From Raphanus sativus (Eukaryota; Streptophyta; Magnoliopsida; Brassicales; Brassicaceae): a stretch of DNA of 64,000 bases. Numbering within the stretch: position 1 is the first letter of the stretch; every line of letters starts with the position of its first letter. The notes beneath the pieces were generated by a model. The model was not told where the DNA came from and searched no databases. It worked only from the letters and a program-made list of their open reading frames with translations. Location: positions 31,359,075 through 31,423,074 of the forward strand of contig NC_079514.1 in assembly GCF_000801105.2 (NCBI RefSeq), given 5' to 3'. Shown in pieces: positions 23,193-33,820 of the stretch. The translations under genes and the position numbers were made by a program.

Positions 23193-25507
23193 TACTCTCC
23201 CTCTTCAAAAGGATTTGTCCTCAAATCCATTTTACCTGTATCAAAAGGAAATGAATCAGATAAAAAGAATTTAAAAAACATGAAAAATTCAATGAAGGAA
23301 AATTTTGGAGAGAAACTTCCTTGGAGTTTTGAAGTCATTTTCCTCAAGTACTTCCAGTTCCATGTTCCAAGAACACTAGTGTTGTGCCGACCTCCTCTGC
23401 TTGCTTCCATCTTTGGTTCTTTGAGAATCAGCAGCTCCAACGGTTTCTCAAGTGATGAACACTTTGCTGCCTTTGGTCTGGCCGGTTTTGGTGGAAGGAT
23501 CATATCTTCATAATCCCAAGGCCATTCCTTCTGATTTTGATCTTTCTGAGAAGCTGAGAGAACCATCTTGAATAATATGATCGGTTTTGGATCAGGTCGC
23601 CTTTTTGCTGGGCCTAAATCTCCTTGGGAAATCTGGTACTCGCGGATAGATGGACTGGAGAACCTCCGGCTTGAAAAATTCATAACTCCTTCCTCCGTGA
23701 ATATTTTCAAGTGATTCCAAGCCTCAGTGAATCCTTGGGGAATTGGCTTTCCAGGAAAATTGGAGTCAAGACAAAAGACCTTTTTAAATTCGAGATACCC
23801 TTCGTGGACTGAACCTCTGTCGCTGGCATCTCCAAGGTAGCCGGTTTGGACAACAATGCTTCTGCAAAACTCAGGCTGTTGGGTGCGATCAGTGATTTCA
23901 TTCAGAGGCTGAACCTGTCTTTCCTGGATACTCAAAACAAACACTAAAAGACCAGGATCATATGTGCAAGAGAGATACTTGTTCAAATCAAAAATCAAGA
24001 TATCTTTTCCAAGAACAAGTAGCACACATTTCAGCCTTTCAAGATGATCATCAAAATAGATGTTACAGACCAGAATTTTCTCAAGACATGCAAAAATATT
24101 AGACATTTTCAGAAAGTGCATATCCTGCTCAACATCTGAACACACAAGCTTAAGTTCAGATTGAGAAACATTTATCAAAGACTTAAGAGACTTATCAAAG
24201 AATGTGTTGTAAACCAAAATATCATCAAGGCTCAAAACAACACATTGATCACGAGATGATCTCAATAGATGCCAAGTTTTATCAGTTTCAAAACACACAA
24301 GATCAGGCTGCAAAACATAATCACAAGAATCAAGATCACAAAAATCATTTTCAGTTCTAAGTGATTCATGTTCCAGCAACTTCTTAACCAAAATTCCGTC
24401 CAAGGCACAAGAGGATGCAAATAAATTATCAGTGATCAGTGCATGAATATAAGAACTCAGATCAAAGCCAATGCCTTTGAAAACAAATGAGTCAAACGGT
24501 TTTCTAGCATAGAAATCAGGCAGCTGCAAATCAAGCTCAAGAGTTTCTTCAAAATGATCAAAACATTTGCTATGTGTCAAGAACTGATCAAAGGTCAATA
24601 TAATTTCAGATTTGATGCCTTTATCATTTTGAAAACAGTTATGATCAAGAAGTTCATCAGGTTTAAAGATTTTAAAAGAATTAATCATGTTTTCAAAAAC
24701 AGACTTCGAAACACAAAATTCTTTCATCCTTTCAAGACCAAAACGAGTTACATCATGAGAACTAATCTTGACAAACATGACAGGCAGAGAATTAAACAAA
24801 TCAGAGTTCTCACTGTGCTTTTGAAGATCAGGAGACAAAGGGAGAGGAGATGTGCCGGGATCAAAGCATAGATGACTCTCCATAGCTATGGATGTGATGC
24901 TTGTTGCTTCCTCATCAAAGACTGGACCAGGGTCGTCCTCCTTATCAAAGATAGGACCTAGATCATCATCCAAAGATGTCCTAGTGCCAGGAAGTCGTCC
25001 ATGATGTGGATGGTTGAATGGCTCTTCCTCAAAAACCTGTGGAGACAAAACAAGACTACTCGGAAGCTCCGGTTGCAAAACAGTTAGTTCTACATTAGCC
25101 TGCTCATTCTCAAACACAAACTCAGGTTCAAGAGAAGGAAGATCACATTTATCCTCACAAGTGATCAAGCTTTCAATTAGCTCTTCATCAGATTCATCAT
25201 AAATGGGTAAAGAATCTGAAAAATCTTTAAGCTTTTCAAAATGGTTTTCAGATTCACCTTGAGTTTTCTCACTGATGAACAAGGATGGCTCAGCTACATG
25301 TGCACGTGTGGATGTGCTCTTCTTGTGGCTCTTGCTGACGTCCTCGAGGGCTTGCATCATTCCCTTCTCAAAGTTGTAAGTTGTCACAGATCTCTTGGAC
25401 ATCAAACTGAAAAGATCGCCTTTTTGGAACAGATTCTCCTTTGGACGATTTGACTTGTTCCTTGCTCCTCCTCTTTGGCTTTTCCTGCACACTAACAAAC
25501 TCATCAA
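22664..25507 (-). CDS. Large W-element protein of unknown function (947 codons)
   Basis: Single open frame filling the W interior and running into the 3' LTR. I see no zinc knuckle, DTG/DSG protease motif, YxDD, RNase H or DDE signature, so it is not a usual gag or pol. It is acidic in the N-terminal third, with a short repeated motif of the form GPxFDxE (LGPIFDKED, PGPVFDEEA) near residues 180-200. The C-terminal part (about 770-947) is encoded by the LTR and contains repeated DEL(S/N) words around SWTDTIMDELSW. No transmembrane segment or signal peptide is evident. Similar hypothetical proteins are, to my memory, scattered through Brassicaceae genomes, which fits a repeat family. Codons upstream in another frame (25595-25368) look like its natural N-terminus, so this copy may carry a 1-nt frameshift near 25440. 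Function unknown. Confidence 0.6.
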   Translation of the reverse strand: MMSLLVCRKSQRGGARNKSNRPKENLFQKGDLFSLMSKRSVTTYNFEKGMMQALEDVSKSHKKSTSTRAHVAEPSLFISEKTQGESENHFEKLKDFSDSLPIYDESDEELIESLITCEDKCDLPSLEPEFVFENEQANVELTVLQPELPSSLVLSPQVFEEEPFNHPHHGRLPGTRTSLDDDLGPIFDKEDDPGPVFDEEATSITSIAMESHLCFDPGTSPLPLSPDLQKHSENSDLFNSLPVMFVKISSHDVTRFGLERMKEFCVSKSVFENMINSFKIFKPDELLDHNCFQNDKGIKSEIILTFDQFLTHSKCFDHFEETLELDLQLPDFYARKPFDSFVFKGIGFDLSSYIHALITDNLFASSCALDGILVKKLLEHESLRTENDFCDLDSCDYVLQPDLVCFETDKTWHLLRSSRDQCVVLSLDDILVYNTFFDKSLKSLINVSQSELKLVCSDVEQDMHFLKMSNIFACLEKILVCNIYFDDHLERLKCVLLVLGKDILIFDLNKYLSCTYDPGLLVFVLSIQERQVQPLNEITDRTQQPEFCRSIVVQTGYLGDASDRGSVHEGYLEFKKVFCLDSNFPGKPIPQGFTEAWNHLKIFTEEGVMNFSSRRFSSPSIREYQISQGDLGPAKRRPDPKPIILFKMVLSASQKDQNQKEWPWDYEDMILPPKPARPKAAKCSSLEKPLELLILKEPKMEASRGGRHNTSVLGTWNWKYLRKMTSKLQGSFSPKFSFIEFFMFFKFFLSDSFPFDTGKMDLRTNPFEEGEYDAPKIQHLPTWFMDAAQDGDLFDQLDLPEVFSSDYAILDELNTQVSWTDTIMDELSWTNTHPDELSKLVRSSELVRPSNHPRSNTDIRSLFEAYLLNHDVYWRETTWKMCSTQLWNFSKKNQIKRSSDEGVMPCTNQVMFSSREFRHVWIVPRVSISFPAWCARPDHHCKNLDTP

Positions 25508-25595
25508 AATTGTTCAAAGAATATTTAAGTGGAGTTTGAGAGACAGATGGTCGTGGAGACTTCTCCTTGCTACTTCTCCGGTGAAGACCAAACAT
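25368..25595 (-). pseudogene. Probable N-terminal part of the W ORF, out of frame
   Basis: A 75-codon frame starting MFGLHRRSSKEKS, basic and serine-rich, overlaps the start of the 947-codon frame. The two frames encode matching-style sequence (KSSKGES versus RPKENLF) around 25435-25450, which suggests one base gained or lost. If so, the intact ancestor began at 25595. Confidence 0.4.
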
Positions 25596-25902
25596 TGTAA
25601 CCTGAAAATCTCAACACAAAAGTTAGTAGATAAAATTCCTCACTCTCTCAAGTGTTTAATCTCACCCACTCAAGTGTTTTCTCTCAGATTTATGATGATC
25701 ACACAGTTTCTTCTCAAGGTTCTAAGAGAACAGATCAAAGAATCCCAATGGGCAAATCCAAGCAAGATCAAAGGTTTAAGATAGAAAGATAAGAGATTTA
25801 GAGGGAACCCGCCTCAACCACCTCAAAGGCCGGATTTCTCTTCGGCCAGCAGGCTTTCTCTTCCACCACCACACCACAAACAAATCAAACTTTGAAATTT
25901 CT

Positions 25903-25919
25903 TTTTTTTTTTTTATAAC

Positions 25920-25951
<32 letters not shown>

Positions 25952-25985
25952 ACAGCATAAACTTAGATCTTTTTTTTTTTTCAAC
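25903..25985. repeat. Poly-T tracts in the W leader
   Basis: Three runs of 10-24 T separated by short AT-rich sequence, located between the W ORF start and the PBS. In the sense of the element this is an A-rich leader. Such runs are prone to assembly error. Confidence 0.7.
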
Positions 25986-26106
25986 TATGGTGGGTAATGA
26001 GGGGCCCGGGTTCAAGAAAGGTAGAAGAAGAAGTGTTTAGAAGAATATGGAGAGATGAGAAGATGGAATGATAAAGAGTTACCGGAAGAGTGGCTCTGAT
26101 ACCACT

Positions 26107-27059
26107 TGATAGAACCAAAATCGGGATCACTCTTTCGGTAAGGTTGATATGGACTCTGATCCGGAAGGATAGAGAACTGGTGGGATGAACGGTGACACAA
26201 CGGGTTGCGGAAGGCCCGATGATACTACCAGACTTCAGTTGTTGCCGGATGTGACGCACCGGTCCAACAAAGGAAGGATCGAGACTTGGAGATAACCTCA
26301 CCAAGAAACTAGAAATGTTCTAAGCAAAGAACAAAGAGTAAAAACTCAAAAAGAAGAAGAAAATTCGTTGATGTATTGCAATGACAAAGGGGTACATTTT
26401 ATAGTGTTTCTAGTCAAAGAGAATAAAAGAAAAGTGCAGAAAACAATGCATAGAAAATATAAAATTGACCAAGACTAGTCAACGTTCGGAAATTGAGGGA
26501 GACTTGGCGAGATTCATTGACTGTCTAGGTTCATGGAGTGTCCAGGTTCTTGCAGTGATGATCAGGTCGTGCACACCATGCTGGGAAGGATATAGACACA
26601 CGCGGGACGATCCACACATGTCTGAATTCGCGAGAACTGAACATCACCTGATTTGTACATGGCATAACTCCCTCATCTGAACTCCGTTTGATCTGATTCT
26701 TCTTCGAGGAGTTCCATAATTGAGTTGAGCACATTCTCCAAGTGGTTTCACGCCAAGAAACATCATGGTTTAGAAGATATGCTTCGAACAATGAACGTAT
26801 GTCTGTGTTGCTTCTCGGGTGGTTTGATGGTCGAACCAGCTCGGAAGATCGAACCAATTTGCTCAGCTCGTCCGGGTGAGTGTTAGTCCAGCTCAGCTCG
26901 TCCATGATAGTGTCAGTCCAGCTCACTTGAGTATTCAGCTCATCCAAGATTGCATAATCTGATGAGAAAACCTCGGGTAGGTCTAGCTGGTCGAAAAGGT
27001 CACCATCTTGGGCCGCGTCCATGAACCAAGTAGGAAGGTGCTGGATTTTGGGTGCATCA
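26107..27059 (-). repeat. Element W 5' LTR
   Basis: 953 bp, TG...CA in minus orientation, with the PBS directly adjacent at 26091-26104. Collinear with 22239-23192. Confidence 0.9.
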
Positions 27060-27061
27060 CT

Positions 27062-28807
27062 TGTCATGTCCCAAGTTCTAGATAAGCCATCCGGATGGGC
27101 CATGGTGCGAGGACAAGCACCAGCCAGGTCATGAGACCTTAAGGCAAGCGTATCATGGTCCATAAAGGGGGTTAAGTGCATCAGGAAGCTGAGACTTGAC
27201 CGGAATGAAGGAATGGTAAGCTCAAAGGAGCTGGACGAGTGTTTTGGTAGCTGGCCGTGAAGGTTTGGTAGCTCGGGCAGCTCGGGAAGGAGTGGGGCAA
27301 GCTCACCGTAGCTCAGGCAAGTCTAGGACAGCTCCAGTAGCTGGCAGGTCAGCTCACTCAGCTGGGGAAGCTAGTGACCAGCTCACCTCAGCGGGACGGA
27401 GTGTTCGGCTCATGTACGGTTGTACCGGACCGTGAGCGGTTATGGGTCCGGCTCGGTGGTGACATGGTCAGGTGAGACCATGGAGCTTGGCAAGTGAGCT
27501 AGGCACCTGGAGGAGTGATGGAAGCTGGACATCGATCAAAGGGAGCAGTTGGGTAGCGGTTTGGCCGAAGGGATGCAAAAGGGAGCGGTTGGCGCCTTTT
27601 CGCCCAAACCGTGTAACCGTTCGTCCCAACCGCCTGTCGATGACATTTCCTATAAATAGGAGTCATTGTTCATCGATTTGGATCACAAAAACAACTAGGC
27701 AAACCTCTGCCAAAATTCTACCAGAAAGAAAGAAAAGAGAAACCGGCGGTAAGGTGTTATCCGAGTGGTGTTCCGGTGAGTTTTACTCGGTGGGATCGGT
27801 TCAGGCAAGGACATGGCAGGCGGGCAAAGTGATAAGGACAAGAGGAAGGAGACAGAGAAGGATGGAGGCGCAGAGGAACGCACGCCTAAGGTACTGATGC
27901 ACTCCGGATGGTAACCGCGCAAGACCGTGGGTTCATATGGTCTGGCCGGTTGAACCATGATGAGTTGGTTGCATCCGTTTCTTACTTTCCCTTTATCAAT
28001 CTCTTCCCTACTATTTTCTGATGTGTCCTGAGGGTTTAAACCCGCGGACAAACCCCCAAGGTTCGGATTGGTCAGAGTAATCTCTCCGCGGCCTTGGTTG
28101 GGGAGGTAAGGTCCGATCTCATGGTTCCCAAGGGAACTATTGGGGTTTGGCGATTGTAATCTCTTAGTTGGGATTTATAAGGAATTATCAAAGTGATAGA
28201 TTCGATTTATAACATGTATCAAGGGTTGGTCCAGTTTGGCCGGTTGGCGGTTCATGGTCAAAGTCTATATGACTGAGGCCGGTTCTGAGGAATCCAATTG
28301 GACCATTCTTTTAGTTTGGATTTATCATGATTTATCATGTATAGTTTAGAGTTTTTGGCCGAGTGTTTAGTAAGGTCAGAGATGGGAGTTAGATGTGATC
28401 TAGGGTCCGGAACCATGTATTGATTAGATTGATGTTTAGGCTATCGGTTCATATGGATATTCATGTGTTGTGGTTTGGTTTCAGGAACAAGCAGTGATCG
28501 TGGTAAAGCAAAGGAGTCTTGAAGACTTGGCCGTGGATGGATGTGTGATGTGTGTCTAGATTAGTTGGACTTATGATTAGCCTATTGTGCAAACTTGTGT
28601 GGATTGAATATTGTATGGATCACATTGACTTATATATATATAAATGATGTTTCTTTTTATGCTTCCGCTTTGTACTTGTCAAATATAAACCTCACTTGAT
28701 TGAAAATGACTCAGCATTGTTTGGACTTAAACCGGCTCAATTGAACTTAGATATTTAGGTAAGTACTTGGACTGGTTGGATCAAGGGATCCAGGTTCGGG
28801 TCTTACA
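27062..28807 (+). repeat. Element Y complete LTR (1746 bp)
   Basis: Starts TGTCATGTCCCAAG and ends GGTCTTACA. TATAAATA is at 27651-27658. It serves both as the 3' LTR of Y copy 1 (interrupted by W) and the 5' LTR of Y copy 2, because the two copies share it. An AGCT-rich U3 (27225-27400) and a putative leader intron (28106-28484) resemble those of X. Confidence 0.9.
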
Positions 28808-28996
28808 AGTTGGTATCAGAGCCAATCCTGTACCGACCCAAGGTTGATACCTTGTGGGATGATGGTTAGATGATGTTCATTGGATAGTGATCAATGATGG
28901 ATCATGGTTTGGTGTTGGGTTTGATCATGGTGTGAACCATGAGTCCGACCCACTGATGAGACACATGGGAGTCCTAGAGACAGAGGAACTGATCTA
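28808..28996 (+). other. Element Y PBS and leader
   Basis: TGGTATCAGAGCC (28811-28823) is the initiator-Met PBS. The leader continues into pol sequence near 28985 with gag, protease and most RT missing, so Y is an internal-deletion derivative. Bases 28820-28851 match 15085-15116 of the X LTR exactly in inverted orientation. Confidence 0.75.
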
Positions 28997-31182
28997 GTGA
29001 ATGCAAGTGAAGTGAGAAGCTTCTTGGGTTTGGCCGGGTACTACAGGAAGTATGTCAAGGGGTTTGCAAGTGTGGCACAACCCATGACAAAGCTTACTGG
29101 TAAAGATGTGAAGTTCATATGGTCTGATGCATGTGATAAGAGCTTTCAGGCCTTAAAGACCATGTTGACCAGTGCACCAGTGCTGGTATTGCCTGAGGCT
29201 GATCAACCATATGTGGTTTACACAGATGCATCCATCACTGGATTAGGCTGTGTGCTCACACAACATGGGAAGGTCATTGCTTATGCCTCGAGGCAACTGA
29301 GGAAGCATGAGGGCAATTACCCAACCCATGACCTGGAGATGGCTGCGGTGGTATTTGCTCTGAAGATATGGAGGTCCTACTTGTATGGTGCTAAGGTTCA
29401 GATCCTAACCGACCACAAAAGTCTCAAATACATTTTTACTCAGCCTGAGTTGAATTTGAGGCAGAGAAGGTGGATGGAATTTGTGGCGGATTATGATCTT
29501 GACATTGCTTATCATCCGGGCAAGGCAAATCTGGTGGCAGATGCATTGAGCCGGAGGAGAGCAGAGGTGTCAGCTGAAAGAGAAGCTGATGTATTGGAGG
29601 GGATGGTCAGGTCTTTGAATCTAAACACCTTAGTCAGTGAGGATGAACCTCTAGGACTGGAGGTTGTGGATCAGGCCGATCTCCTTAGTAGAATCAGACA
29701 AGCACAATGCTTGGATGAGAATTTGCAAAAGGTTGCAAAGAATGACAAGACTGAGTACCAAACGGCCAGCAATGGCACCATTTTGGTACATGGGCGTGTG
29801 AGTGTTCCGAGTGACCGAGGGCTAAAGGAAGAGATTATGAGGCAAGCTCATAAGTCTAAGTTCGCAGTGCACCCGGGGCTGAACAAGATGTATAGGGACA
29901 TGAAGAGGTATTACCATTGGGTGAGAATGAAAGCTGATGTGGCCGAGTGGGTGGCTAAGTGTCCAACTTGCCAACTGGTCAAGGCAGAACATCAGGTTCC
30001 CAGTGGTTTACTTCAGAACCTCCCTATACCTGAGTGGAAGTGGGATCACATCACAATGGACTTTGTGACTGGGTTCCCAACAACAAGGGGTAAGAAGGAT
30101 GCAGTTTGGGTGATTGTGGACCGACTGACCAAGTCTGCACACTTCTTACCAATCAAGAAGGGTGATGGGGTGGATGAGATAGTGAAGATTTACATTGATG
30201 AGATAGTGAGGCTGCATGGAGTGCCGGCCAGTATAGTCTCTGATAGAGACCCAAGGTTCACCTCTTACTTCTGGAGGGCTTTCCAAAAAGCCTTAGGAAC
30301 TAGAGTGAACATGAGCACATCCTACCATCCCCAAACAGATGGACAATCGGAAAGAACTATCCAGACACTAGAAGACATGCTTAGGGCATGTGTACTAGAC
30401 TGGGGCGACTCATGGGAGAAGCACTTGCCACTGGTGGAGTTTGCCTACAACAACAGCTTTCACACCAGTATAGGCATGTCTCCCTATGAGGCATTGTATG
30501 GGCGGCCTTGCAGGACACCCTTATGCTGGACCCAAGTGGGGGAGCGCAGCATAATAGGTCCTGAGATTGTGGAGGAGACCACTGAGAAGATCAAGTTGGT
30601 CAAGGAGAAGATGAAAGAAGCACAAGACCGCCAGAAGAGTTATGCTGATAAAAGAAGGAAACATCTTGAGTTTGAGGTTGGTGATCTAATCTATCTCAAG
30701 ATGATCACATTCAAGGGAAGGGCCAGAGTTTCTGGAAGAAAGAAACTGGACCCAAGGTTCCTATGACCGTTCAGAATACTTGAGAGAGTTGGGGCAGTGG
30801 CTTACAAATTGGATTTGCCATCCGAGATGGATATCACAATGTGTTCCATGTGTCTCAACTAAGGAAGTGTCTGACCGACCAGGACATTGTGTTGCCTGAG
30901 ATTCCAAAAGATCTTGGTAAGAACCTCACCTTAGAGACAAGGCCGGTTCGAATCATAGATAGAATGGAAAAGGCAATGAGAAGGAAAACGGTACCTATGC
31001 TTAAGATAGTATGGGAATTCAATGGTAAGGACATTATCACTTGGGAAACCGAGGCAAGGATGAGGGCCGAGTATCCTGAGTGGTATAGTCAGTATGTGGA
31101 TGGTGAGACATCAAGTCTGAACTCGGGGACGAGTTCCTTCCAAGTGGGGGAGACTTGTCATGTCCCAAGTTCTAGATAAGCC
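28997..31182 (+). pseudogene. Element Y pol copy 2 (nonsense and 4-bp deletion)
   Basis: The frame from 28997 starts at the RT-RNase H connection ([16 protein letters not shown]), so it includes about 30 residues more than copy 1. It carries the same RNase H and integrase motifs. A g-to-t change at 30764 creates a stop after the integrase core, and 4 bp are missing near 30833 compared with copy 1 (about 21909), shifting the frame. The chromodomain-like tail remains as a separate frame at 30841-31179. Otherwise it is nearly identical to copy 1, so duplication is recent. Confidence 0.8.
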
Positions 31183-31768
31183 ATCCGGATGGGCCATGGT
31201 GCGAGGACAAGCACCAGCCAGGTCATGAGACCTTAAGGCAAGCGTATCATGGTCCATAAAGGGGGTTAAGTGCATCAGGAAGCTGAGACTTGACCGGAAT
31301 GAAGGAATGGTAAGCTCAAAGGAGCTGGACGAGTGTTTTGGTAGCTGGCCGTGAAGGTTTGGTAGCTCGGGCAGCTCGGGAAGGAGTGGGGCAAGCTCAC
31401 CGTAGCTCAGGCAAGTCTAGGACAGCTCCAGTAGCTGGCAGGTCAGCTCACTCAGCTGGGGAAGCTAGTGACCAGCTCGCCTCAGCTGGACGGAGTGTTC
31501 GGCTCATGTACGGTTGTACCGGACCGTGAGCGGTTATGGGTCCGGCTCGGTGGTGACATGGTCAGGTGAGACCATGGAGCTTGGCAAGTGAGCTAGGCAC
31601 CTGGAGGAGTGATGGAAGCTGGACATCGATCAAAGGGAGCAGTTGGGTAGCGGTTTGGCCGAAGGGATGCAAAAGGGAGCGGTTGGCGCCTTTTCGCCCA
31701 AACCGTGTAACCGTTCGTCCCAACCGCCTGTCGATGACATTTCCTATAAATAGGAGTCATTGTTCATC
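31156..31768 (+). repeat. Element Y LTR, first 613 bp
   Basis: Collinear with 27062-27674. It stops at the palindrome centre, so only U3 and the TATA region are present. Confidence 0.9.
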
Positions 31769-32381
31769 GATGAACAATGACTCCTATTTATAGGAAATGT
31801 CATCGACAGGCGGTTGGGACGAACGGTTACACGGTTTGGGCGAAAAGGCGCCAACCGCTCCCTTTTGCATCCCTTCGGCCAAACCGCTACCCAACTGCTC
31901 CCTTTGATCGATGTCCAGCTTCCATCACTCCTCCAGGTGCCTAGCTCACTTGCCAAGCTCCATGGTCTCACCTGACCATGTCACCACCGAGCCGGACCCA
32001 TAACCGCTCACGGTCCGGTACAACCGTACATGAGCCGAACACTCCGTCCAGCTGAGGCGAGCTGGTCACTAGCTTCCCCAGCTGAGTGAGCTGACCTGCC
32101 AGCTACTGGAGCTGTCCTAGACTTGCCTGAGCTACGGTGAGCTTGCCCCACTCCTTCCCGAGCTGCCCGAGCTACCAAACCTTCACGGCCAGCTACCAAA
32201 ACACTCGTCCAGCTCCTTTGAGCTTACCATTCCTTCATTCCGGTCAAGTCTCAGCTTCCTGATGCACTTAACCCCCTTTATGGACCATGATACGCTTGCC
32301 TTAAGGTCTCATGACCTGGCTGGTGCTTGTCCTCGCACCATGGCCCATCCGGATGGCTTATCTAGAACTTGGGACATGACA
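31769..32381 (-). repeat. Element Y LTR, inverted 613-bp fragment
   Basis: Exact mirror of 31156-31768. Ends with catgaca at 32375-32381, the complement of the LTR start. Confidence 0.9.
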
Positions 32382-33752
32382 AGTCTCCCCCACTTGGAAG
32401 GAACTCGTCCCCGAGTTCAGACTTGATGTCTCACCATCCACATACTGACTATACCACTCAGGATACTCGGCCCTCATCCTTGCCTCGGTTTCCCAAGTGA
32501 TAATGTCCTTACCATTGAATTCCCATACTATCTTAAGCATAGGTACCGTTTTCCTTCTCATTGCCTTTTCCATTCTATCTATGATTCGAACCGGCCTTGT
32601 CTCTAAGGTGAGGTTCTTACCAAGATCTTTTGGAATCTCAGGCAACACAATGTCCTGGTCGGTCAGACACTTCCTTAGTTGAGACACATGGAACACATTG
32701 TGATATCCATCTCGGATGGCAAATCCAATTTGTAAGCCACTGCCCCAACTCTCTCAAGTATTCTGAACGGTCCTAGGAACCTTGGGTCCAGTTTCTTTCT
32801 TCCAGAAACTCTGGCCCTTCCCTTGAATGTGATCATCTTGAGATAGATTAGATCACCAACCTCAAACTCAAGATGTTTCCTTCTTTTATCAGCATAACTC
32901 TTCTGGCGGTCTTGTGCTTCTTTCATCTTCTCCTTGACCAACTTGATCTTCTCAGTGGTCTCCTCCACAATCTCAGGACCTATTATGCTGCGCTCCCCCA
33001 CTTGGGTCCAGCATAAGGGTGTCCTGCAAGGCCGCCCATACAATGCCTCATAGGGAGACATGCCTATACTGGTGTGAAAGCTGTTGTTGTAGGCAAACTC
33101 CACCAGTGGCAAGTGCTTCTCCCATGAGTCGCCCCAGTCTAGTACACATGCCCTAAGCATGTCTTCTAGTGTCTGGATAGTTCTTTCCGATTGTCCATCT
33201 GTTTGGGGATGGTAGGATGTGCTCATGTTCACTCTAGTTCCTAAGGCTTTTTGGAAAGCCCTCCAGAAGTAAGAGGTGAACCTTGGGTCTCTATCAGAGA
33301 CTATACTGGCCGGCACTCCATGCAGCCTCACTATCTCATCAATGTAAATCTTCACTATCTCATCCACGCCATCACCCTTCTTGATTGGTAAGAAGTGTGC
33401 AGACTTGGTCAGTCGGTCCACAATCACCCAAACTGCATCCTTCTTACCCCTTGTTGTTGGGAACCTAGTCACAAAGTCCATTGTGATGTGATCCCACTTC
33501 CACTCAGGTATAGGGAGGTTCTGAAGTAAACCACTGGGAACCTGATGTTCTGCCTTGACCAGTTGGCAAGTTGGACACTTAGCCACCCACTCGGCCACAT
33601 CAGCTTTCATTCTCACCCAATGGTAATACCTCTTCATGTCCCTATACATCTTGTTCAGCCCCGGGTGCACTGCGAACTTAGACTTATGAGCTTGCCTCAT
33701 AATCTCTTCCTTTAGCCCTCGGTCACTCGGAACACTCACACGCCCATGTACC
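32382..33752 (-). pseudogene. Element Y pol copy 3, inverted and truncated
   Basis: Minus-strand integrase and chromodomain-like region. The 354-codon frame 33739-32675 holds the HHCC finger, the DDE residues and the GPF motif, then shifts at the same 4-bp deletion as copy 2; the tail is at 32696-32358. RNase H is lost. Sharing that deletion shows that copies 2 and 3 are sisters and copy 1 is the older type. Confidence 0.85.
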
Positions 33753-33820
33753 TATCTTAAGCATAGGTACCGGTTTCCCAAGTGAATTCCCAATGCATCT
33801 GCCACCAGATTTGCCTTGCC
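33752..33820. other. Patchwork junction of four short Y fragments
   Basis: Four pieces of Y, all in the orientation of copy 3: 33752-33772 matches 32528-32548, 33771-33785 matches 32486-32500, 33783-33792 matches 32516-32525, and 33791-33820 is the complement of 29519-29548. Neighbouring pieces overlap by 1-3 bases (c, cg, tga, ca), and the last meets the X LTR through cc. Confidence 0.8.

Larger units (their letters stand above)
22239..27059 (-). mobile_element. LTR retrotransposon W, minus strand, with non-canonical ORF
   Basis: LTRs of about 953 bp at 22239-23192 (3') and 26107-27059 (5') with target duplication cttgt (22234-22238 and 27060-27064). In minus orientation the LTR begins TGATGCACCC and ends GGTTCTATCA; the PBS (complement of 26091-26104, TGGTATCAGAGCCA) and a purine tract (complement of about 23193-23208) are in the expected places. 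The 2.9-kb interior has one large ORF and no gag, RT or integrase motif. The LTRs differ at about five visible positions, so insertion is recent. It landed three bases into the Y 3' LTR. Confidence 0.9.
29785..33752. repeat. Spacerless palindrome, 1984-bp arms
   Basis: Arms 29785-31768 and 31769-33752 are reverse complements with no net length difference: any position p pairs with 63537-p. I saw three mismatches (30071/33466, 30169/33368, 30764/32773). The centre is the natural palindrome ATCGAT (31766-31771) of the Y LTR, about 20 bp downstream of the LTR TATA box. Confidence 0.9.

Noticed and set aside
26531..27181. 216-codon minus ORF resembling the end of the W protein.
   Set aside because: It is the W 5' LTR, which repeats the C-terminal coding part, with a start supplied by Y LTR sequence; not a separate gene.
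16274..28823. TGGTATCAGAGC motifs as possible tRNA gene fragments.
   Set aside because: They sit next to LTR ends as primer-binding sites; no cloverleaf surrounds them.
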